Assembly (NCBI GenBank): GCA_022821585.1 | Contig: JAJEDI010000053.1 | Span: forward strand, 30,904-94,903 | Length of the DNA: 64,000 nucleotides | Source: Caldilineaceae bacterium | Lineage (GTDB): Bacteria; Chloroflexota; Anaerolineae; Caldilineales; Caldilineaceae | Direction: 5' to 3' | Shown: one piece after another, positions 52,401 through 62,274 of the stretch | Numbering within the stretch: the first letter of the stretch is position 1 | Layout: the number at the start of each line of letters is the position of its first letter | Program-made: the position numbers and the translations under genes | Notes under the pieces: model-generated | Databases searched by the model: none | Told to the model about the DNA's origin: nothing | What the model saw: only the letters and a program-made list of their open reading frames with translations

Positions 52401-53588
52401 CGGCTGCCCGAGCACGAGACGGCAGCTGGAGCCAGGACCAGCGACCGGGAGCGCTTCGAATGGGAAAAGGACCTCCTCGGCGTCTATGTCAGCAGCCACC
52501 CGGTGCAGCAGTTGAATGTAGACCTGAGTCAAATAATCACCTGTCCTTGCCCGGAACTGAACGAGAGACACGATGGCAAAGGCGTGACGCTGGTAGGAAT
52601 GTTGGCCTCGATCCGTACTACGGTTACCAAGAAGGGCGACAAGATGGCCTTTGTCCAACTGGAGGATATGCAAGGCCAGTGCGAAGCGGTCCTATTCCCC
52701 GCCGTGTACGAAAAGTGTAAGGAATACCTGCAAGAGGAGCGGGTCGTCCTCGTCAAGGGAAAGGCCCAGACCCGCAATGCGCGCACCAGTGTCCTGGTGG
52801 ATACGCTGCAAACCTCGATCGAGATCGGGCAGGCAAAACCCGATGAGAACCGGGCCGAGGTCGCTGGCGGATGGAACGCTGAGCCCGGCGCCTGGCCAAA
52901 CGGGAGCGACTTGGAACACATGCCGCCGCCCGATGACTTTCTGCCTGCCGAGCCGCCCCTGGACATGACCGCGCCTCGCTTCGACGCCGAAATCTCCGGC
53001 GGACCTGCGACGGATACCGAGGAGGAAGCCGCAGCCAGCATGACGAATGTTGTCGAAAACTCTGAAAGCTACTCTGAGCCATCCATTCCCGCCCCTGGCA
53101 TGCTGGCGGAGAACGGAGGGGTGGGCGCTGACTCGCCTCCCTCCGACGCGCACGCAGGACAAGAGCCCCCTGACTCCACGGCCGAAGAGCGGCAGACAGC
53201 CGAGGACCTCGACCAGGGCGGCCCGGTTTCCGAGCAGCCTGCACCCGATGTGCAGGCACCAATGTTCAATGGAGGGCCTGCCGGTGCCGTCCATGCGACA
53301 GATCCTGAAGCAGCGAAAACAGCCTCGCATGCCGAGAACGGCCGCCAACTCCTGCGCATCACCTTCAGCCGCTCCGGCCAGTTCAGTCGCGACAAATACC
53401 GGCTGCGGGAGATTTTCGACGCCGTGCGCGATCCAAAAGGTCGGGACCAGTTCGTCGTCGTCTTGGAGACTAATGGCTCCCGTCATCAGCTTACCTTCCC
53501 CAACGAGTACTGCAACGTCAGCACCCGCCTTCTCAGAGACCTGCGCAATCACTTCAAAGTAGAGGTGGCGGTGGAAGACCAGCCCTGA
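49467..53588 (+). CDS. dnaE: DNA polymerase III alpha subunit
   Basis: Replicative C-family polymerase, 1373 aa (typical DnaE about 1160). The N-terminal PHP domain starts [13 protein letters not shown], retaining metal-type His residues. The palm contains catalytic D405 and D407 in [11 protein letters not shown] and a third Asp, D568, in [13 protein letters not shown]. The fingers segment includes [14 protein letters not shown]. Helix-hairpin-helix and beta-clamp regions follow, then an OB domain ([19 protein letters not shown]). Beyond residue ~1115 comes a ~175-residue acidic, Pro/Gly-rich linker and a final ~80-residue conserved-looking domain (from [15 protein letters not shown]). The extra tail is the unusual part. 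Confidence 0.96.
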   Translation: MSNDFVHLHTHSEYSLLDGLGRIDDLVNEAARLGHKALALTDHGAMHGVIEFFRACRSAEIKPIIGVEAYQTLWQRPMGGRDPQLDKENYHLLLLARNMTGYRNILKIVSRSNTDGFYYKPRVDHDFLAAHADGILCTTGCLGAEVPALLSQGKEKEAYERLGWYKDVFGKENFFIEVQEHNIPELQEVNRTLIPWADKFDLDLLVTNDVHYVSENDASPHEVLLCVQTNAKLNDEKRMRLSDQSYFLKSRQQMEDTFRPLLDLPASAFDNTLLVAEKCDVDLEDDEYHLPEMEIPEGFTYETYLRHLTDRGVQRLYGDRAGDEDVQERKERELRIIHEMGFDVYFLIVADLCDFARSRNIWWTLRGSGAGSLVAYCIGITGLDPIHNNLIFERFLNPGRVTMPDFDLDFPDDQREEMIRYTVEKYGSDQVAQIATFGRMKARAAIRDVGRAQDIALDDVDRIAKMIPAIPGNPATIQDVLTEGHEFYDPELKELYGKDGWERSLLDTSMQLEGVARHAGIHAAAVIVADKDLTNYTPLMRGSRGAITQTITQFEFPVLESLGLLKIDFLGLSTLTVMREACRLIKENLGIEYGLDSIPIEGPEAEPAFRLLSSGEVSGVFQVESPGMRRVLTDMKPTAFEHIIATISLYRPGPMEYIPNYIKRMHGEEEMEVKHPALKPILAETYGIIVYQEQIIQILNQLADYTPGEADLVRQAVSKKDASKIEYHKALFIGGCDKNGISASEAQAIYADIEFFARYGFNKAHAADYAVITVQTAYLKAKYPVEYMAALLLVERDKTEKVINFIQECRRMGIHVLPPDVNHSGLDFAIQDLPEDAEQEKLPKDPTLAYEFPVHAESAIRFGMAAVKNVGVGPVQAILDARTEGGPFLNLEDLCDRVDLRQVNKRSLECLIKVGAFDRFGQQFEKGKGQLRRQLLEVIDQCIARSAATHSARESGQLSMFDLFAGAGGEAQPEQFPIRLPEHETAAGARTSDRERFEWEKDLLGVYVSSHPVQQLNVDLSQIITCPCPELNERHDGKGVTLVGMLASIRTTVTKKGDKMAFVQLEDMQGQCEAVLFPAVYEKCKEYLQEERVVLVKGKAQTRNARTSVLVDTLQTSIEIGQAKPDENRAEVAGGWNAEPGAWPNGSDLEHMPPPDDFLPAEPPLDMTAPRFDAEISGGPATDTEEEAAASMTNVVENSESYSEPSIPAPGMLAENGGVGADSPPSDAHAGQEPPDSTAEERQTAEDLDQGGPVSEQPAPDVQAPMFNGGPAGAVHATDPEAAKTASHAENGRQLLRITFSRSGQFSRDKYRLREIFDAVRDPKGRDQFVVVLETNGSRHQLTFPNEYCNVSTRLLRDLRNHFKVEVAVEDQP

Positions 53589-54077
53589 AGAGGACGACCG
53601 ATCGCCGAATTCGCAGTCTCCGCCGCGGCGGTTTCACCCCAGCACAGACAGGATGGGCTTCCCTTCGAATACTCTGGCTCCGGCGCGCCCACTGCTGAAC
53701 GGGCTTCACGTCTTTGAGGCCAGGTCTTCTGAAGGCCGCGGGAATGACGGTTCATGATGGCCTTCGTCAGAGAGAAAAATACCACTGCCCATAGCTTCTC
53801 AATGAGTCCTCCTGCGCAAACTGTACCTATCCAAGCTCTCACATCAGCCGTTTCCCCGCGCGGCGTCTCCTACGTAGCTTTCGTTGATAAGTGATGGACT
53901 GATCCAGTCGTTGTAATGGACTTTCGATTTACCCAGGTTCGCGCTATGGATTGTACAGTGAACAGCACATAGAACTCTGGGAAACACGCCCTCCTATTCA
54001 ACCCGTCCTGCCTGAGCGGCGGACAACCGCAGGGCGAAACGAACCGCAAAAACGTTCCGCCACTATGGAGTGACCTG
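53589..54077. other. Intergenic region upstream of rhaA
   Basis: 489 bp between dnaE and rhaA. Apart from the short palindrome CCGCCGCGGCGG after dnaE I recognise no promoter, operator or RNA. Regulatory sites for the rhamnose genes are expected here. The minus-strand open frame across it (53549-53842) has no family resemblance. Confidence 0.42.
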
Positions 54078-55352
54078 ATGAACTTTGCTACGACATCGAA
54101 ACAGATCGAAGACGCTTACGCCCTGGCCCGGGAAAGATACGCAGCCATCGGCGTTGATACGGCGCAGGCGCTGGCAACGCTGCGCGGCGTCCCCATCAGC
54201 CTCCACTGCTGGCAGGGCGACGATGTGCTCGGCTTCGAAGAGCCGGGGCGGGGTCTGGGTGGCGGCCTCATGGCCACCGGCAACTATCCCGGGCGCGCCC
54301 GTACCGTGGACGAGTTGCGCAGCGACCTGGATATCGCATACGGCATCATCCCCGGCAATCACCGCCTCAATCTTCACGCCATGTATCCGGACACCGACGC
54401 AAAGCCGGCCCGCGACGAAATCGAGCCGCGCCACTTTCAGGGCTGGGCAGACTGGGCCAAAGAAAACGGCCGCGGCATCGATTTCAACCCGACGCTGTTC
54501 TCCCACCCCCTGGCCGAAGACGGCTTCACCCTGGCCTCCTACGACAACGACATCCGCCAGTTCTGGATCCAACACTGCATCGCCTGCCGCGAGATCGGCA
54601 GCTTCTTCGGCCAAGAGCTGGGCACGCCCGCAATGACCAATATCTGGATCCCCGACGGGCTCAAAGACACGCCCAGCGACCGCACAACGCCCCGCCGGCT
54701 TCTCAAAGACGCCTTGGACCAAATATTCGAGAAGGAGATCGATCCCAGCTACAACCGCGATGCCATCGAATGTAAACTCTTCGGTCTCGGTTCCGAAAGT
54801 TATGTCGTCGGCTCACACGAATTCTATCTGGGCTATGCCGCGCAGAACGGTCAGGCCCTCTGCCTTGACGCCGGCCACTTTCACCCGACCGAGGTAATCT
54901 CCGACAAGATTTCGGCCTGCCTGCTCTTCGTTTCGGAACTGGTCCTCCATGTGAGCCGCGGCGTCCGCTGGGACAGCGACCACGTCGTTACCTTCAGCGA
55001 CGAGCTGCAGGCGATCATGCAGGAGATCGTGCGCGGGGGCCATCTGGACCGCGTGCACATCGGCTTGGATTTCTTCGACGCCAGCATCAACCGTGTTGCG
55101 GCCTGGGCAATTGGCACACGCAACTCCCTGCGTGCGCTGCTGCTGGCCCTGCTTGAACCTAGAGAGACGATGCAGGAGATCGAGCGCAACGCCGATTACA
55201 CCACCCGCCTGGCGCTGATGGAAGAGTTGAAGGCAATGCCGCACGCCGCCGTATGGGACTACCACTGCTTGCAGCAGGATGTGCCGGTGGGTATGGCCTT
55301 TATGCAGGAAATCCGGCAGTACGAAAAGGATGTGCAGCTGCTGCGAGACTGA
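54078..55352 (+). CDS. rhaA: L-rhamnose isomerase
   Basis: Converts L-rhamnose to L-rhamnulose in the cytoplasm with Mn2+/Zn2+. The 424-aa protein matches the E. coli RhaA pattern throughout: [56 protein letters not shown], the metal-site segments [18 protein letters not shown] and RWDSDHVV, and [17 protein letters not shown] lies nine bases before the ATG. rhaB follows after about 65 nt, so the two form an operon. The aldolase RhaD and a RhaS/RhaR or DeoR regulator are absent from the window. Confidence 0.95.
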   Translation: MNFATTSKQIEDAYALARERYAAIGVDTAQALATLRGVPISLHCWQGDDVLGFEEPGRGLGGGLMATGNYPGRARTVDELRSDLDIAYGIIPGNHRLNLHAMYPDTDAKPARDEIEPRHFQGWADWAKENGRGIDFNPTLFSHPLAEDGFTLASYDNDIRQFWIQHCIACREIGSFFGQELGTPAMTNIWIPDGLKDTPSDRTTPRRLLKDALDQIFEKEIDPSYNRDAIECKLFGLGSESYVVGSHEFYLGYAAQNGQALCLDAGHFHPTEVISDKISACLLFVSELVLHVSRGVRWDSDHVVTFSDELQAIMQEIVRGGHLDRVHIGLDFFDASINRVAAWAIGTRNSLRALLLALLEPRETMQEIERNADYTTRLALMEELKAMPHAAVWDYHCLQQDVPVGMAFMQEIRQYEKDVQLLRD

Positions 55353-55418
55353 CAACGCCTTCCTCTACAGCGGATGACCGTCCGCCCCCAGTCAGGACAA
55401 AAGGGAACTGGACGACAA

Positions 55419-56861
55419 ATGACAGAGAAACGCGCCACCGTTCTCGCCATCGATATCGGCGCCGAGTCCGGCCGTGTAATGGCAGTGCATTTCGACGGCG
55501 CCGGCCTGCAGTTGGAAGAGGTTCATCGCTTTCCCAACTACGCGCTGACCGTCAACGGCCTCCTCCAATGGGACATTCTCCACCTCTGGCGAGAGGTGCA
55601 GGCCGGCATCGACCGCAGCAGAGCCCAGGCAGCCGAACCCCCCGCCAGCCTGGCCGTCGACACCTGGGGCGTGGACTTCGGCCTCCTCGACCGCGACGGA
55701 AATCTCGTCGGCAACCCGGTCTGCTATCGCGACAGTCGCACCGAGGGAATGCTCGACGCCGTCTTCGCCCGCGTTCCCAAGGCAGAGGTGTTCGCGCAGA
55801 CCGGCATACAGTTCATGGCCATCAACACTCTCTACCAGATGATGAGCCTCGTAGAGAGCGGGTCGCCCCAGCTGCAGATCGCGTCGCGCTTCCTCACCGT
55901 TCCCGACCTGATCAACTTCTGGCTGAGCGGCGCCCAGGTATGCGAATTCAGCAACGCCACCACCACCCAGATGCTCAACCCCTTCACCCGCTCCTGGGCC
56001 GGCGAACTGCTCGACGCGCTCCAAATTCCCCTCGACCTCTTCCCGGAGGTCGTACAGCCGGGAACCCGCCTGGGAACCTACGAGGATATCCCTGTCATCG
56101 CACCAGCCTGTCACGACACCGGCAGCGCTGTCGCCGGCGTCCCCGCCCAGACCGAAAACTTCGCCTACATCAGCAGTGGCACCTGGAGTCTCGTCGGCCT
56201 TGAAGTGGCCGAGCCTGTCGTCAACGAAGCAGCACTTGCCGTCAATGCCACCAACGAAGGCGGCGTCTTCGGCTCATTTAGGCTGCTCAAAAACGTGATG
56301 GGCCTGTGGCTGCTGCAACAGTGCCGCTCTACCTGGGAACAGGTTGGGCGGGCCTACTCCTACCCGGAGCTGGTCTCCCTGGCAGAGTCGGCCGAACCCC
56401 TGCGCTCCTTCGTCGATCCCAACGAAGACCGCTTCCTGCCCCCGGGCGACCATCCCGCTCACATCCAGGCCTTCTGCCGGCAGAGCGGCCAGTCCCTCCC
56501 ACAGAGTGACGTTGACATCGCCCGCTGCGTCTTTGACAGCCTGGCTCTGGCATACCGGGATGTACTCCTCGAACTCCAGGGCCTGACCGGACGCCCCATC
56601 GACGTCATTCACGTCGTTGGCGGCGGCTCCCGCAACCGGCTCCTCAACCAGCTCACCGCAGACGCCACCGGCATCCCTGTCCTTGCCGGTCCCAGCGAAG
56701 CCACCGTTATCGGCAACGCGCTCGTGCAACTCATCAGCCTCGGCGAGTTGGCGAACCTCGAAGAGGGCCGTCAGTTGGTCTCTGAATTAGGAGAATTGGA
56801 GCGGTTCGTGCCGGAAGGGGAGGAAGCTTGGCAGGGCGTGAAAATGCCAGCCACCCAATAG
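55419..56861 (+). CDS. rhaB: Rhamnulokinase
   Basis: Phosphorylates L-rhamnulose at O1. FGGY-family kinase. The ATG at 55419 (MTEKRATVLAIDIGAESGR) is chosen over the one at 55374 because the FGGY fold begins there, giving 480 aa. Landmarks: DTWGVDFGLLD, the catalytic Asp D233 in CHDTGSAVAGVP, YISSGTWSLVGLE and the adenosine motif HVVGGGSRNRLLNQLTAD. It pairs with rhaA directly upstream. Confidence 0.94.
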   Translation: MTEKRATVLAIDIGAESGRVMAVHFDGAGLQLEEVHRFPNYALTVNGLLQWDILHLWREVQAGIDRSRAQAAEPPASLAVDTWGVDFGLLDRDGNLVGNPVCYRDSRTEGMLDAVFARVPKAEVFAQTGIQFMAINTLYQMMSLVESGSPQLQIASRFLTVPDLINFWLSGAQVCEFSNATTTQMLNPFTRSWAGELLDALQIPLDLFPEVVQPGTRLGTYEDIPVIAPACHDTGSAVAGVPAQTENFAYISSGTWSLVGLEVAEPVVNEAALAVNATNEGGVFGSFRLLKNVMGLWLLQQCRSTWEQVGRAYSYPELVSLAESAEPLRSFVDPNEDRFLPPGDHPAHIQAFCRQSGQSLPQSDVDIARCVFDSLALAYRDVLLELQGLTGRPIDVIHVVGGGSRNRLLNQLTADATGIPVLAGPSEATVIGNALVQLISLGELANLEEGRQLVSELGELERFVPEGEEAWQGVKMPATQ

Positions 56862-57064
56862 AATAACAACTCTACGCAGGAGCAATCATAGAGGTTCGGA
56901 AAACGCCCAAAGGACCTCGTTCCGTCTCCGTCCGCGTACAGAGATCCTACTCTGACTACGCAATAAGCATTACGAAATACAGAGTGGCCTGCCCAGAAGA
57001 TAGTGCGAAGTTGGGCCAGGCACCCTATCATTCATACCGCTCTTGACTTTCGTTAACGCAAACG

Positions 57065-57835
57065 TCAGTCCCTCTTCTTACCGCGCGAAAACGAGACGCG
57101 CAGATGACTGTCCGCCGCGTGGGGCGCGGCCAGACCGTTGTCCATGCGCAGCAGTTCACTTTGACGGGGCGTCAGGTCGCCCAGCCAGCCCTCCTGGAAT
57201 CCGTCATGGGGATCGACCTGAAATATCAGCGCGCTCTTGCGGTAATGGCCGAACATCGCATGGCGGTCGGTCTGCGTCCGATTGGCCCCGCCACCGTGCC
57301 AGCACTGGCCGTTGAAAACGAGTACACTGCCGGCTGGCGCAACCAGCTGGTGGACATGCTTTACATCCATCCCCTCCGGCGGCCCGGCCATCCCGCTCCG
57401 ATGCGAGCCGGGTACGATGCGCGTGCCCCCGTTTTCCGCCGTAAAGTCATCCAGCAGCCAGACCGTATTGACCATCACCGGCGATCCCATGTTTAACAGG
57501 TCGGCGCGGATATCGCTGTGCAGGCCCTGTACCGGGTCCCCCGGCCGCACGATACGCGCGTTCAGGCTGCCCAGGATGATCTGTTTGCCCAGAACATACT
57601 CGATCACAGGCAGCGTGCGCGGGTGATCGATCAACGGGTGGTAGAGCGGTTCGAGCACGGGCAGGTTGCTCACATGCCCGGCCTGGCCCAAAAATCGCTG
57701 CTCACCCCCAAGCTTCGTCGCCCACGCCGCCAGCGAGGCGCGCAGAGCCTCTACCTCTGCTCCACTCAGAACATCCTCCAACAAAGTGAAGCCGTAAACA
57801 TCCATCTCCCAAAACGCCTGTTGCAGTGATGCCAT
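57065..57835 (-). CDS. Phytanoyl-CoA dioxygenase (PhyH) family protein 3
   Basis: Fe(II)/2-oxoglutarate oxygenase, 256 aa, the shortest copy. Metal ligands H106-x-D108 in LHSDIRADL and H180 in QCWHGGGANRT. NGGTRIVPGSHRSG lies between them as in most PhyH proteins. After the distal His the sequence HAMFGHYRKSALIFQVDPHD differs from copies 1 and 2, so this belongs to another PhyH subgroup. It is the last gene of the minus-strand cluster running from 63.5 kb, convergent with rhaB. Confidence 0.86.
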   Translation of the reverse strand: MASLQQAFWEMDVYGFTLLEDVLSGAEVEALRASLAAWATKLGGEQRFLGQAGHVSNLPVLEPLYHPLIDHPRTLPVIEYVLGKQIILGSLNARIVRPGDPVQGLHSDIRADLLNMGSPVMVNTVWLLDDFTAENGGTRIVPGSHRSGMAGPPEGMDVKHVHQLVAPAGSVLVFNGQCWHGGGANRTQTDRHAMFGHYRKSALIFQVDPHDGFQEGWLGDLTPRQSELLRMDNGLAAPHAADSHLRVSFSRGKKRD

Positions 57836-57881
57836 CCGGCGGCCTTTCTCGGTGCTGGTGCGTTCAGTCGCGTTCAGAATG

Positions 57882-58823
57882 TCAACAGATCATACCGCGC
57901 TTGGATTCCAGCCCGTGGGCAATCGGATTGTCCCCGATCCAGCGCTCGTCCACCGGTTCAGAGGCCAGCTGGTAACGCGTGTCGGTCGAGAGCCGGATCT
58001 GGTTGGTCTGGTTGTCCATACTCGCGTGCATCGTGTACATGCTGAACACCAACAGATCACCCATCGCATAGTCGGTCGTCAGCCAGCGGCTCCTCAGTTC
58101 CTCCCGCGCGGCAACGGCATCCAGCGAATAGGCGCCGCCGTTTGGACTCTGCCACAGCTTCTCCCCCGATTCGATCTCGGCTGCATCAGGATAGTTGGTG
58201 CAGTAGGCGTCTACGTCCAGAGTCCCGTAATCGGCCTTTATCTCCTCAAAACGGTGGGAGTTCTCCAGGATCATCAGGCCGCCCATCTCGATGGGCATGT
58301 CGCCCAGTGGCGTCCAACTCGTATACAGCCGCTGCGTACCCCGTCCCATAAAGACAATGTCGTAATGGGGTGGCGTAGCGGTCGTCTCGCCCGGCGGTTT
58401 CGAGCGGCACCAGGTATAGTCGAAATGGCGCACCTCCCCGCCCAGAAACTGTCTGTAGAATTCCATCATCGGGCCATCATAAAGCAGCTCCAGAAGAGGA
58501 GGGTTGTCCTTGGTCAACTCCACCATAAATGCATTCTCAAAGTCAGTGTGGGCAACACCGTCCTCCATAGGATAGTCCGGGTCCAGAAAGCCCGCAGCTT
58601 CAAGTTTCCTCAGCATCTCGAGCCGGGCCGCCAGGACCTGTTTTCTGTCCAGCAGACCGGGCAGGTAAAGATAGCCGTCCTGCTCGAACCGCCAGCGCAA
58701 CTCCTTCTTGTCGGAAAGAGCGTCGCTCGACAAGCGCAGCGGCCCAAACGCCTCCGATGACGTATCGAGCAGACTGCCTTGAAAACTGGGCGCAATCGAG
58801 AGATTCATCGTTCTGTGCTCCAA
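57882..58823 (-). CDS. Phytanoyl-CoA dioxygenase (PhyH) family protein 4
   Basis: Fe(II)/2-oxoglutarate oxygenase, 313 aa. Metal ligands H153-x-D155 in PPHYDIVFMGRG and H266 in YTMHASMDNQTNQ, then RLSTDTRYQLAS with the likely 2-oxoglutarate Arg. Similar to copies 1 and 2 around the distal His (TNQIRLSTDTRYQ versus KNQIRLSTDYRYQ), indicating common descent. It lies 46 nt upstream of copy 3 and 50 nt downstream of the MDR dehydrogenase. Confidence 0.88.
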   Translation of the reverse strand: MEHRTMNLSIAPSFQGSLLDTSSEAFGPLRLSSDALSDKKELRWRFEQDGYLYLPGLLDRKQVLAARLEMLRKLEAAGFLDPDYPMEDGVAHTDFENAFMVELTKDNPPLLELLYDGPMMEFYRQFLGGEVRHFDYTWCRSKPPGETTATPPHYDIVFMGRGTQRLYTSWTPLGDMPIEMGGLMILENSHRFEEIKADYGTLDVDAYCTNYPDAAEIESGEKLWQSPNGGAYSLDAVAAREELRSRWLTTDYAMGDLLVFSMYTMHASMDNQTNQIRLSTDTRYQLASEPVDERWIGDNPIAHGLESKRGMIC

Positions 58824-58873
58824 TTCATTTGGCCAGACTCGTTGGACTGGATCGATAGGTCATCTTGCCACTG

Positions 58874-59899
58874 CTAAGCCCAGGGATCAACCACAATCTT
58901 GGCCGCTTCACCATTTGCCAGCAGGCCGAAACCCGTCTGCAGTTGGCTCATCGGCAACTGGTGGCTGATCAGCAGATCGATAAGGGGCGACTGCCGGATG
59001 ACCTTCATGACTTTAGGATAGTCGCCCATATTGTAGAGCCAGGATCCGACCACGGTCAATCCTTTGCGGATCATGTCGTTACTGATTGTAATCGTAAGCT
59101 CATCACGGCACTCGCCGACAAAGGCCACGCGTCCCCGGCGGCGGGTGGCGTCAATGCAGAGCCGCTCGGCCGGGACGCGGCCGGAACAGTCGACTGCACA
59201 GTCCACGCCTCTCCCCTCTGTCAAGCTGCGGATTCTCTGCAAAATGTCCGGATCGTTGGGGTCGAGCACCGCCTCCGCTCCCATCTCCAGCGCCCGGTTC
59301 GCCCGCCACGGCGCCGGTTCGACACCGATCACCCGCGCATTGCGAAAGCGCGCATTGACCACCGCCCCCAGCCCTACCGGCCCCAGGCCCGTGACCAGCA
59401 CTGTGTCCTGGGAGTTAACGCCGATGGCTTCTAACCCGCCAAAGGAGGCGCCGATGCCGTCGATCGCCATAGTCGCCTCCGCATAACTCACGTCGTCGGG
59501 AAGCCTCGGCAGCAGCCACGCCGGCTTCAGCGTGTAGTGCGCAAATGTGCCCGCGCCGGCCATCGAGCCATGCACCGCGGCGAAATCGTGGCTTTCTTCG
59601 CAGTAGATATAGTCTCCGCTCATACAGAGATGACAGCGCCCGCACGAGAACTGGGGAAGAACAACCACCCGGTCCCCAACGCTGACCGGGCCCCGCTCAG
59701 CAACCTCCACCACCTCGCCCACGCCTTCATGACCGATTACCGCTTGGTTCTGGCCGGCCATCCATAGCTTGTATTCGGTGCACAGCGCCGAAGCACAAAC
59801 TTTCACGACTGCCCAATCCGCTTTCGCCTGCGGGTCGGGCATTTCGTGAAACGCGACCTGACGTTCACCGGTTATTGCTGCCTGGATCACGGGAAACAC
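58874..59899 (-). CDS. Zinc-dependent MDR alcohol dehydrogenase-like protein
   Basis: Medium-chain dehydrogenase/reductase, 341 aa, oxidising an alcohol or polyol with NAD(P). The GroES-like catalytic domain has the Zn Cys in ASALCTEYK and VIGHEGVGEVVE. The four structural-zinc cysteines occur in CGRCHLCMSGDYIYC. The Rossmann motif is VLVTGLGPVGLGAVV. It is encoded between PhyH copies 4 and 5, so it may oxidise a hydroxyl introduced by one of them. That is inference from position only. Confidence 0.9.
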   Translation of the reverse strand: MFPVIQAAITGERQVAFHEMPDPQAKADWAVVKVCASALCTEYKLWMAGQNQAVIGHEGVGEVVEVAERGPVSVGDRVVVLPQFSCGRCHLCMSGDYIYCEESHDFAAVHGSMAGAGTFAHYTLKPAWLLPRLPDDVSYAEATMAIDGIGASFGGLEAIGVNSQDTVLVTGLGPVGLGAVVNARFRNARVIGVEPAPWRANRALEMGAEAVLDPNDPDILQRIRSLTEGRGVDCAVDCSGRVPAERLCIDATRRRGRVAFVGECRDELTITISNDMIRKGLTVVGSWLYNMGDYPKVMKVIRQSPLIDLLISHQLPMSQLQTGFGLLANGEAAKIVVDPWA

Positions 59900-60030
59900 T
59901 CCTTGTTGGTCCAGCGGCCCCAGTGCGTGCGCTCACTCACCACACACGTCGACTGGCACGACCCTGTCAGTAGAAAGTATGAACAGACGGGAGAGAAGGG
60001 AGGAATGGCACAATACCTGGCGCACCGGAT

Positions 60031-60888
60031 TCAGAACAACCCCTCCTTCGGGCTGTTATTCCAGGGAACCGCCTCGACGCCACCCGAATATCGTGGTATC
60101 AAGGCCTGGACCTCCGGGTCTGCCTCTTCGGCCCACGCAGACCACTCAGCGTTTTCAGTGACATGCTCGGCGACAACGGCCTGGACGGCTTCGGGCAGTT
60201 CGGCATATATGGCCCAGTACCAGATAGTGAGTACTGTCCGCCACTGGTCGCTCTGGTTTGCGTGTGCCGAATGCAACAGCCGCGCATCGCCGACGACCAC
60301 GTCCCCCGCGCGCACTGGGACGTCAACCTCGCCTTCAACCTTCTGGAATGCAGGGTGGCTCAAGTCCATGGCGCGACCCACTTCGTCGCTGTCATGCGCC
60401 CGGCGGTCTATATCGTGCAGCGCGTGCCGCTTCAGATGCGACCCCGGGATCAGGCGCAGACAGCCGTTGTCCGGGCTGGTGTCGACCAGATAGTACATCA
60501 GAAAGTACTGCTGCGGCTGGTCGGTGTAGCTGATCGCATGCTCCCACAAAACGCCGTCCTGATGCCAGTAGAGCGGAGGACTGTGCGGCGGCTTGCTGAT
60601 CACAAATCCGCTCCAGACTTTGGGATCGTCAAAACCCAACTGGGCCAGCGCCCCCAACGCGCCCGGATGAGCAATCAGTTCCGGAAAGGCCGGGTGCGGA
60701 AACTTCCAGTAGGGTATGATGCAGCCCTGCGACCGGCGTTGTTCAAAATGCTCCTCATCCTCCTGCGCGATCGTCCATTCGCTCATCGCATTTAGCTTTG
60801 CCACCATCTCCGGTTCCAATACATTTTCGAAGACACAGAAGCCGTCGCGCATGAGCTGGTCCCGCTTTTCGACTGCGGTTATAGGCAT
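60031..60888 (-). CDS. Phytanoyl-CoA dioxygenase (PhyH) family protein 5
   Basis: Fe(II)/2-oxoglutarate oxygenase, 285 aa. Metal ligands H109-x-D111 in YWHQDGVLW and H206 in ARLLHSAHANQSDQWR, the last Arg being the probable 2-oxoglutarate contact. GCLRLIPGSHLKRHALHD sits between them. It starts about 100 nt after fabH on the same strand and could belong to the same transcript. Distinct from copies 1, 2 and 4 in the distal motif. Confidence 0.87.
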   Translation of the reverse strand: MPITAVEKRDQLMRDGFCVFENVLEPEMVAKLNAMSEWTIAQEDEEHFEQRRSQGCIIPYWKFPHPAFPELIAHPGALGALAQLGFDDPKVWSGFVISKPPHSPPLYWHQDGVLWEHAISYTDQPQQYFLMYYLVDTSPDNGCLRLIPGSHLKRHALHDIDRRAHDSDEVGRAMDLSHPAFQKVEGEVDVPVRAGDVVVGDARLLHSAHANQSDQWRTVLTIWYWAIYAELPEAVQAVVAEHVTENAEWSAWAEEADPEVQALIPRYSGGVEAVPWNNSPKEGLF

Positions 60889-60987
60889 GGCTGAACCTCC
60901 ATTATGTCCGGTTGCGGATGTCGGCTGAAGATATTGTCGGGAAAAGGTAGAGTAGATTTGCGAATGCGCGGGCGGAGTGGCAAAAGG

Positions 60988-62274
60988 CTACGGCGTCGGC
61001 TGCTCCTCTTCCGGTCTGCGCACCGGGCGCCGTGCCATGGCCCGCGGCTCCACCTGGCTGTAGATGCGCCGGATGGCCCGTTTCCACATCGAGCGCGCCG
61101 CCGCCGCCTGATAAGTAGCCTGCCGCTGCGTATTCGTCCACCAGGTCGACTCCGGCTTCTCCACCGGCACGCTCCACTTGACCGCGCATGCCCCCCAGGT
61201 CAGACCCGCGCCAAAACCGACAAACACAAGATTGTCCCCCGGCGCCACCTTCCCCTCCTCAATTGCTTCGCATAGCGCAATCGGGATGCTGGCTGTGCTC
61301 GTGTTGCCGTACTTGTGGACGTTTACATAGACCTTGTCTTCCGGGATCTTCAACTGCCGCAGCACGCTGTGCTGGATGATGCGCTTGTTCGCTTGGTGTG
61401 GTACCACCAAATCAACTTCGCTGACCGGAACACCCGCCTTGTCCAACACCCGTCGCGTGGCGTCGGCCATGATTCGCGTGGCGAAGCGAAAAACAGCCCG
61501 CCCGTCCATCTGGATGTAATGCGAACCGTTGCTGACCGTCTCCAAACTGGCCGGAGACGCACTCCCGCCCGCCGGAATCGTCAACAACTCCGCGCCCGAC
61601 CCATCGCTGCCAAGCACTGAAGCCGTGACGCCGCCCGGCACGTCGCTGGCGGCCAGCAGCACCGCACCTGCGCCGTCCCCGAAAAGAACGCACGTCGTCC
61701 GGTCCGTCCAATCCACCCACCGGCTCAGCGTTTCGGAGCCGACCACCAGCACATACTCGACGTCACCAGCTAGTATCTGCCCGCGCGCGACGCTGAGCGC
61801 ATAAACAAAGCCGGAACAGGCAGCGCTCAGATCAAATGCACCGGCATTGACGAGACCCAAATTGTCCTGGATGATGCTCGCTGTGGCGGGGAAAAAATGC
61901 TCCGGCGAGCTGGTCGCACAAATGACCAGGTCCACCTTGGCCGGATGGAGGTCGGCCACTTCAAGCGCCTTGCGCGCCGCCTGCGTCCCCAGAGTGGCAG
62001 TCGTCTCCTGGGGCGAGGCCGCGACCCGCCGCTCCTGAATGCCCGTACGCGTCCGAATCCACTCGTCCTGGGTATCGACTACCTGTTCCAGATCATGGTT
62101 TGTCACCACCCGATCAGGCACCTCGTAACCCCAGCCGATAATTTGGGCATAACAGGGCGGCTGCACCTTGTCCAATATCGCCTTCTCCGCCTCTGCCGCC
62201 GGAAAGTGCCCGTTCAGATGCGCGGCTGCTAGGTCGCTGCCGGTCCCGTTCTCCTCGTGCGCTTGTGCTGTCAT
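60988..62274 (-). CDS. fabH: 3-oxoacyl-ACP synthase III (FabH-like) with N- and C-terminal extensions
   Basis: Condenses acyl-CoA with malonyl-ACP to start a fatty-acyl or related chain. Active-site Cys C153 in LSAACSGFVYAL, His in VVPHQANKRII and Asn in KYGNTSTASIP. A ~40-residue N-terminal extension (E. coli active Cys is 112) and a ~55-residue basic C-terminal tail bring it to 428 aa, against about 320 usually. It overlaps fabF by four bases. Whether it serves primary fatty-acid synthesis or a special lipid cannot be told here; fabD, fabG and acpP are absent. Confidence 0.88.
   Translation of the reverse strand: MTAQAHEENGTGSDLAAAHLNGHFPAAEAEKAILDKVQPPCYAQIIGWGYEVPDRVVTNHDLEQVVDTQDEWIRTRTGIQERRVAASPQETTATLGTQAARKALEVADLHPAKVDLVICATSSPEHFFPATASIIQDNLGLVNAGAFDLSAACSGFVYALSVARGQILAGDVEYVLVVGSETLSRWVDWTDRTTCVLFGDGAGAVLLAASDVPGGVTASVLGSDGSGAELLTIPAGGSASPASLETVSNGSHYIQMDGRAVFRFATRIMADATRRVLDKAGVPVSEVDLVVPHQANKRIIQHSVLRQLKIPEDKVYVNVHKYGNTSTASIPIALCEAIEEGKVAPGDNLVFVGFGAGLTWGACAVKWSVPVEKPESTWWTNTQRQATYQAAAARSMWKRAIRRIYSQVEPRAMARRPVRRPEEEQPTP

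Noticed and set aside
53549..53842. 97-aa open frame on the minus strand after dnaE
   Set aside because: Overlaps the dnaE 3' end, has no ribosome site and no recognisable sequence pattern.
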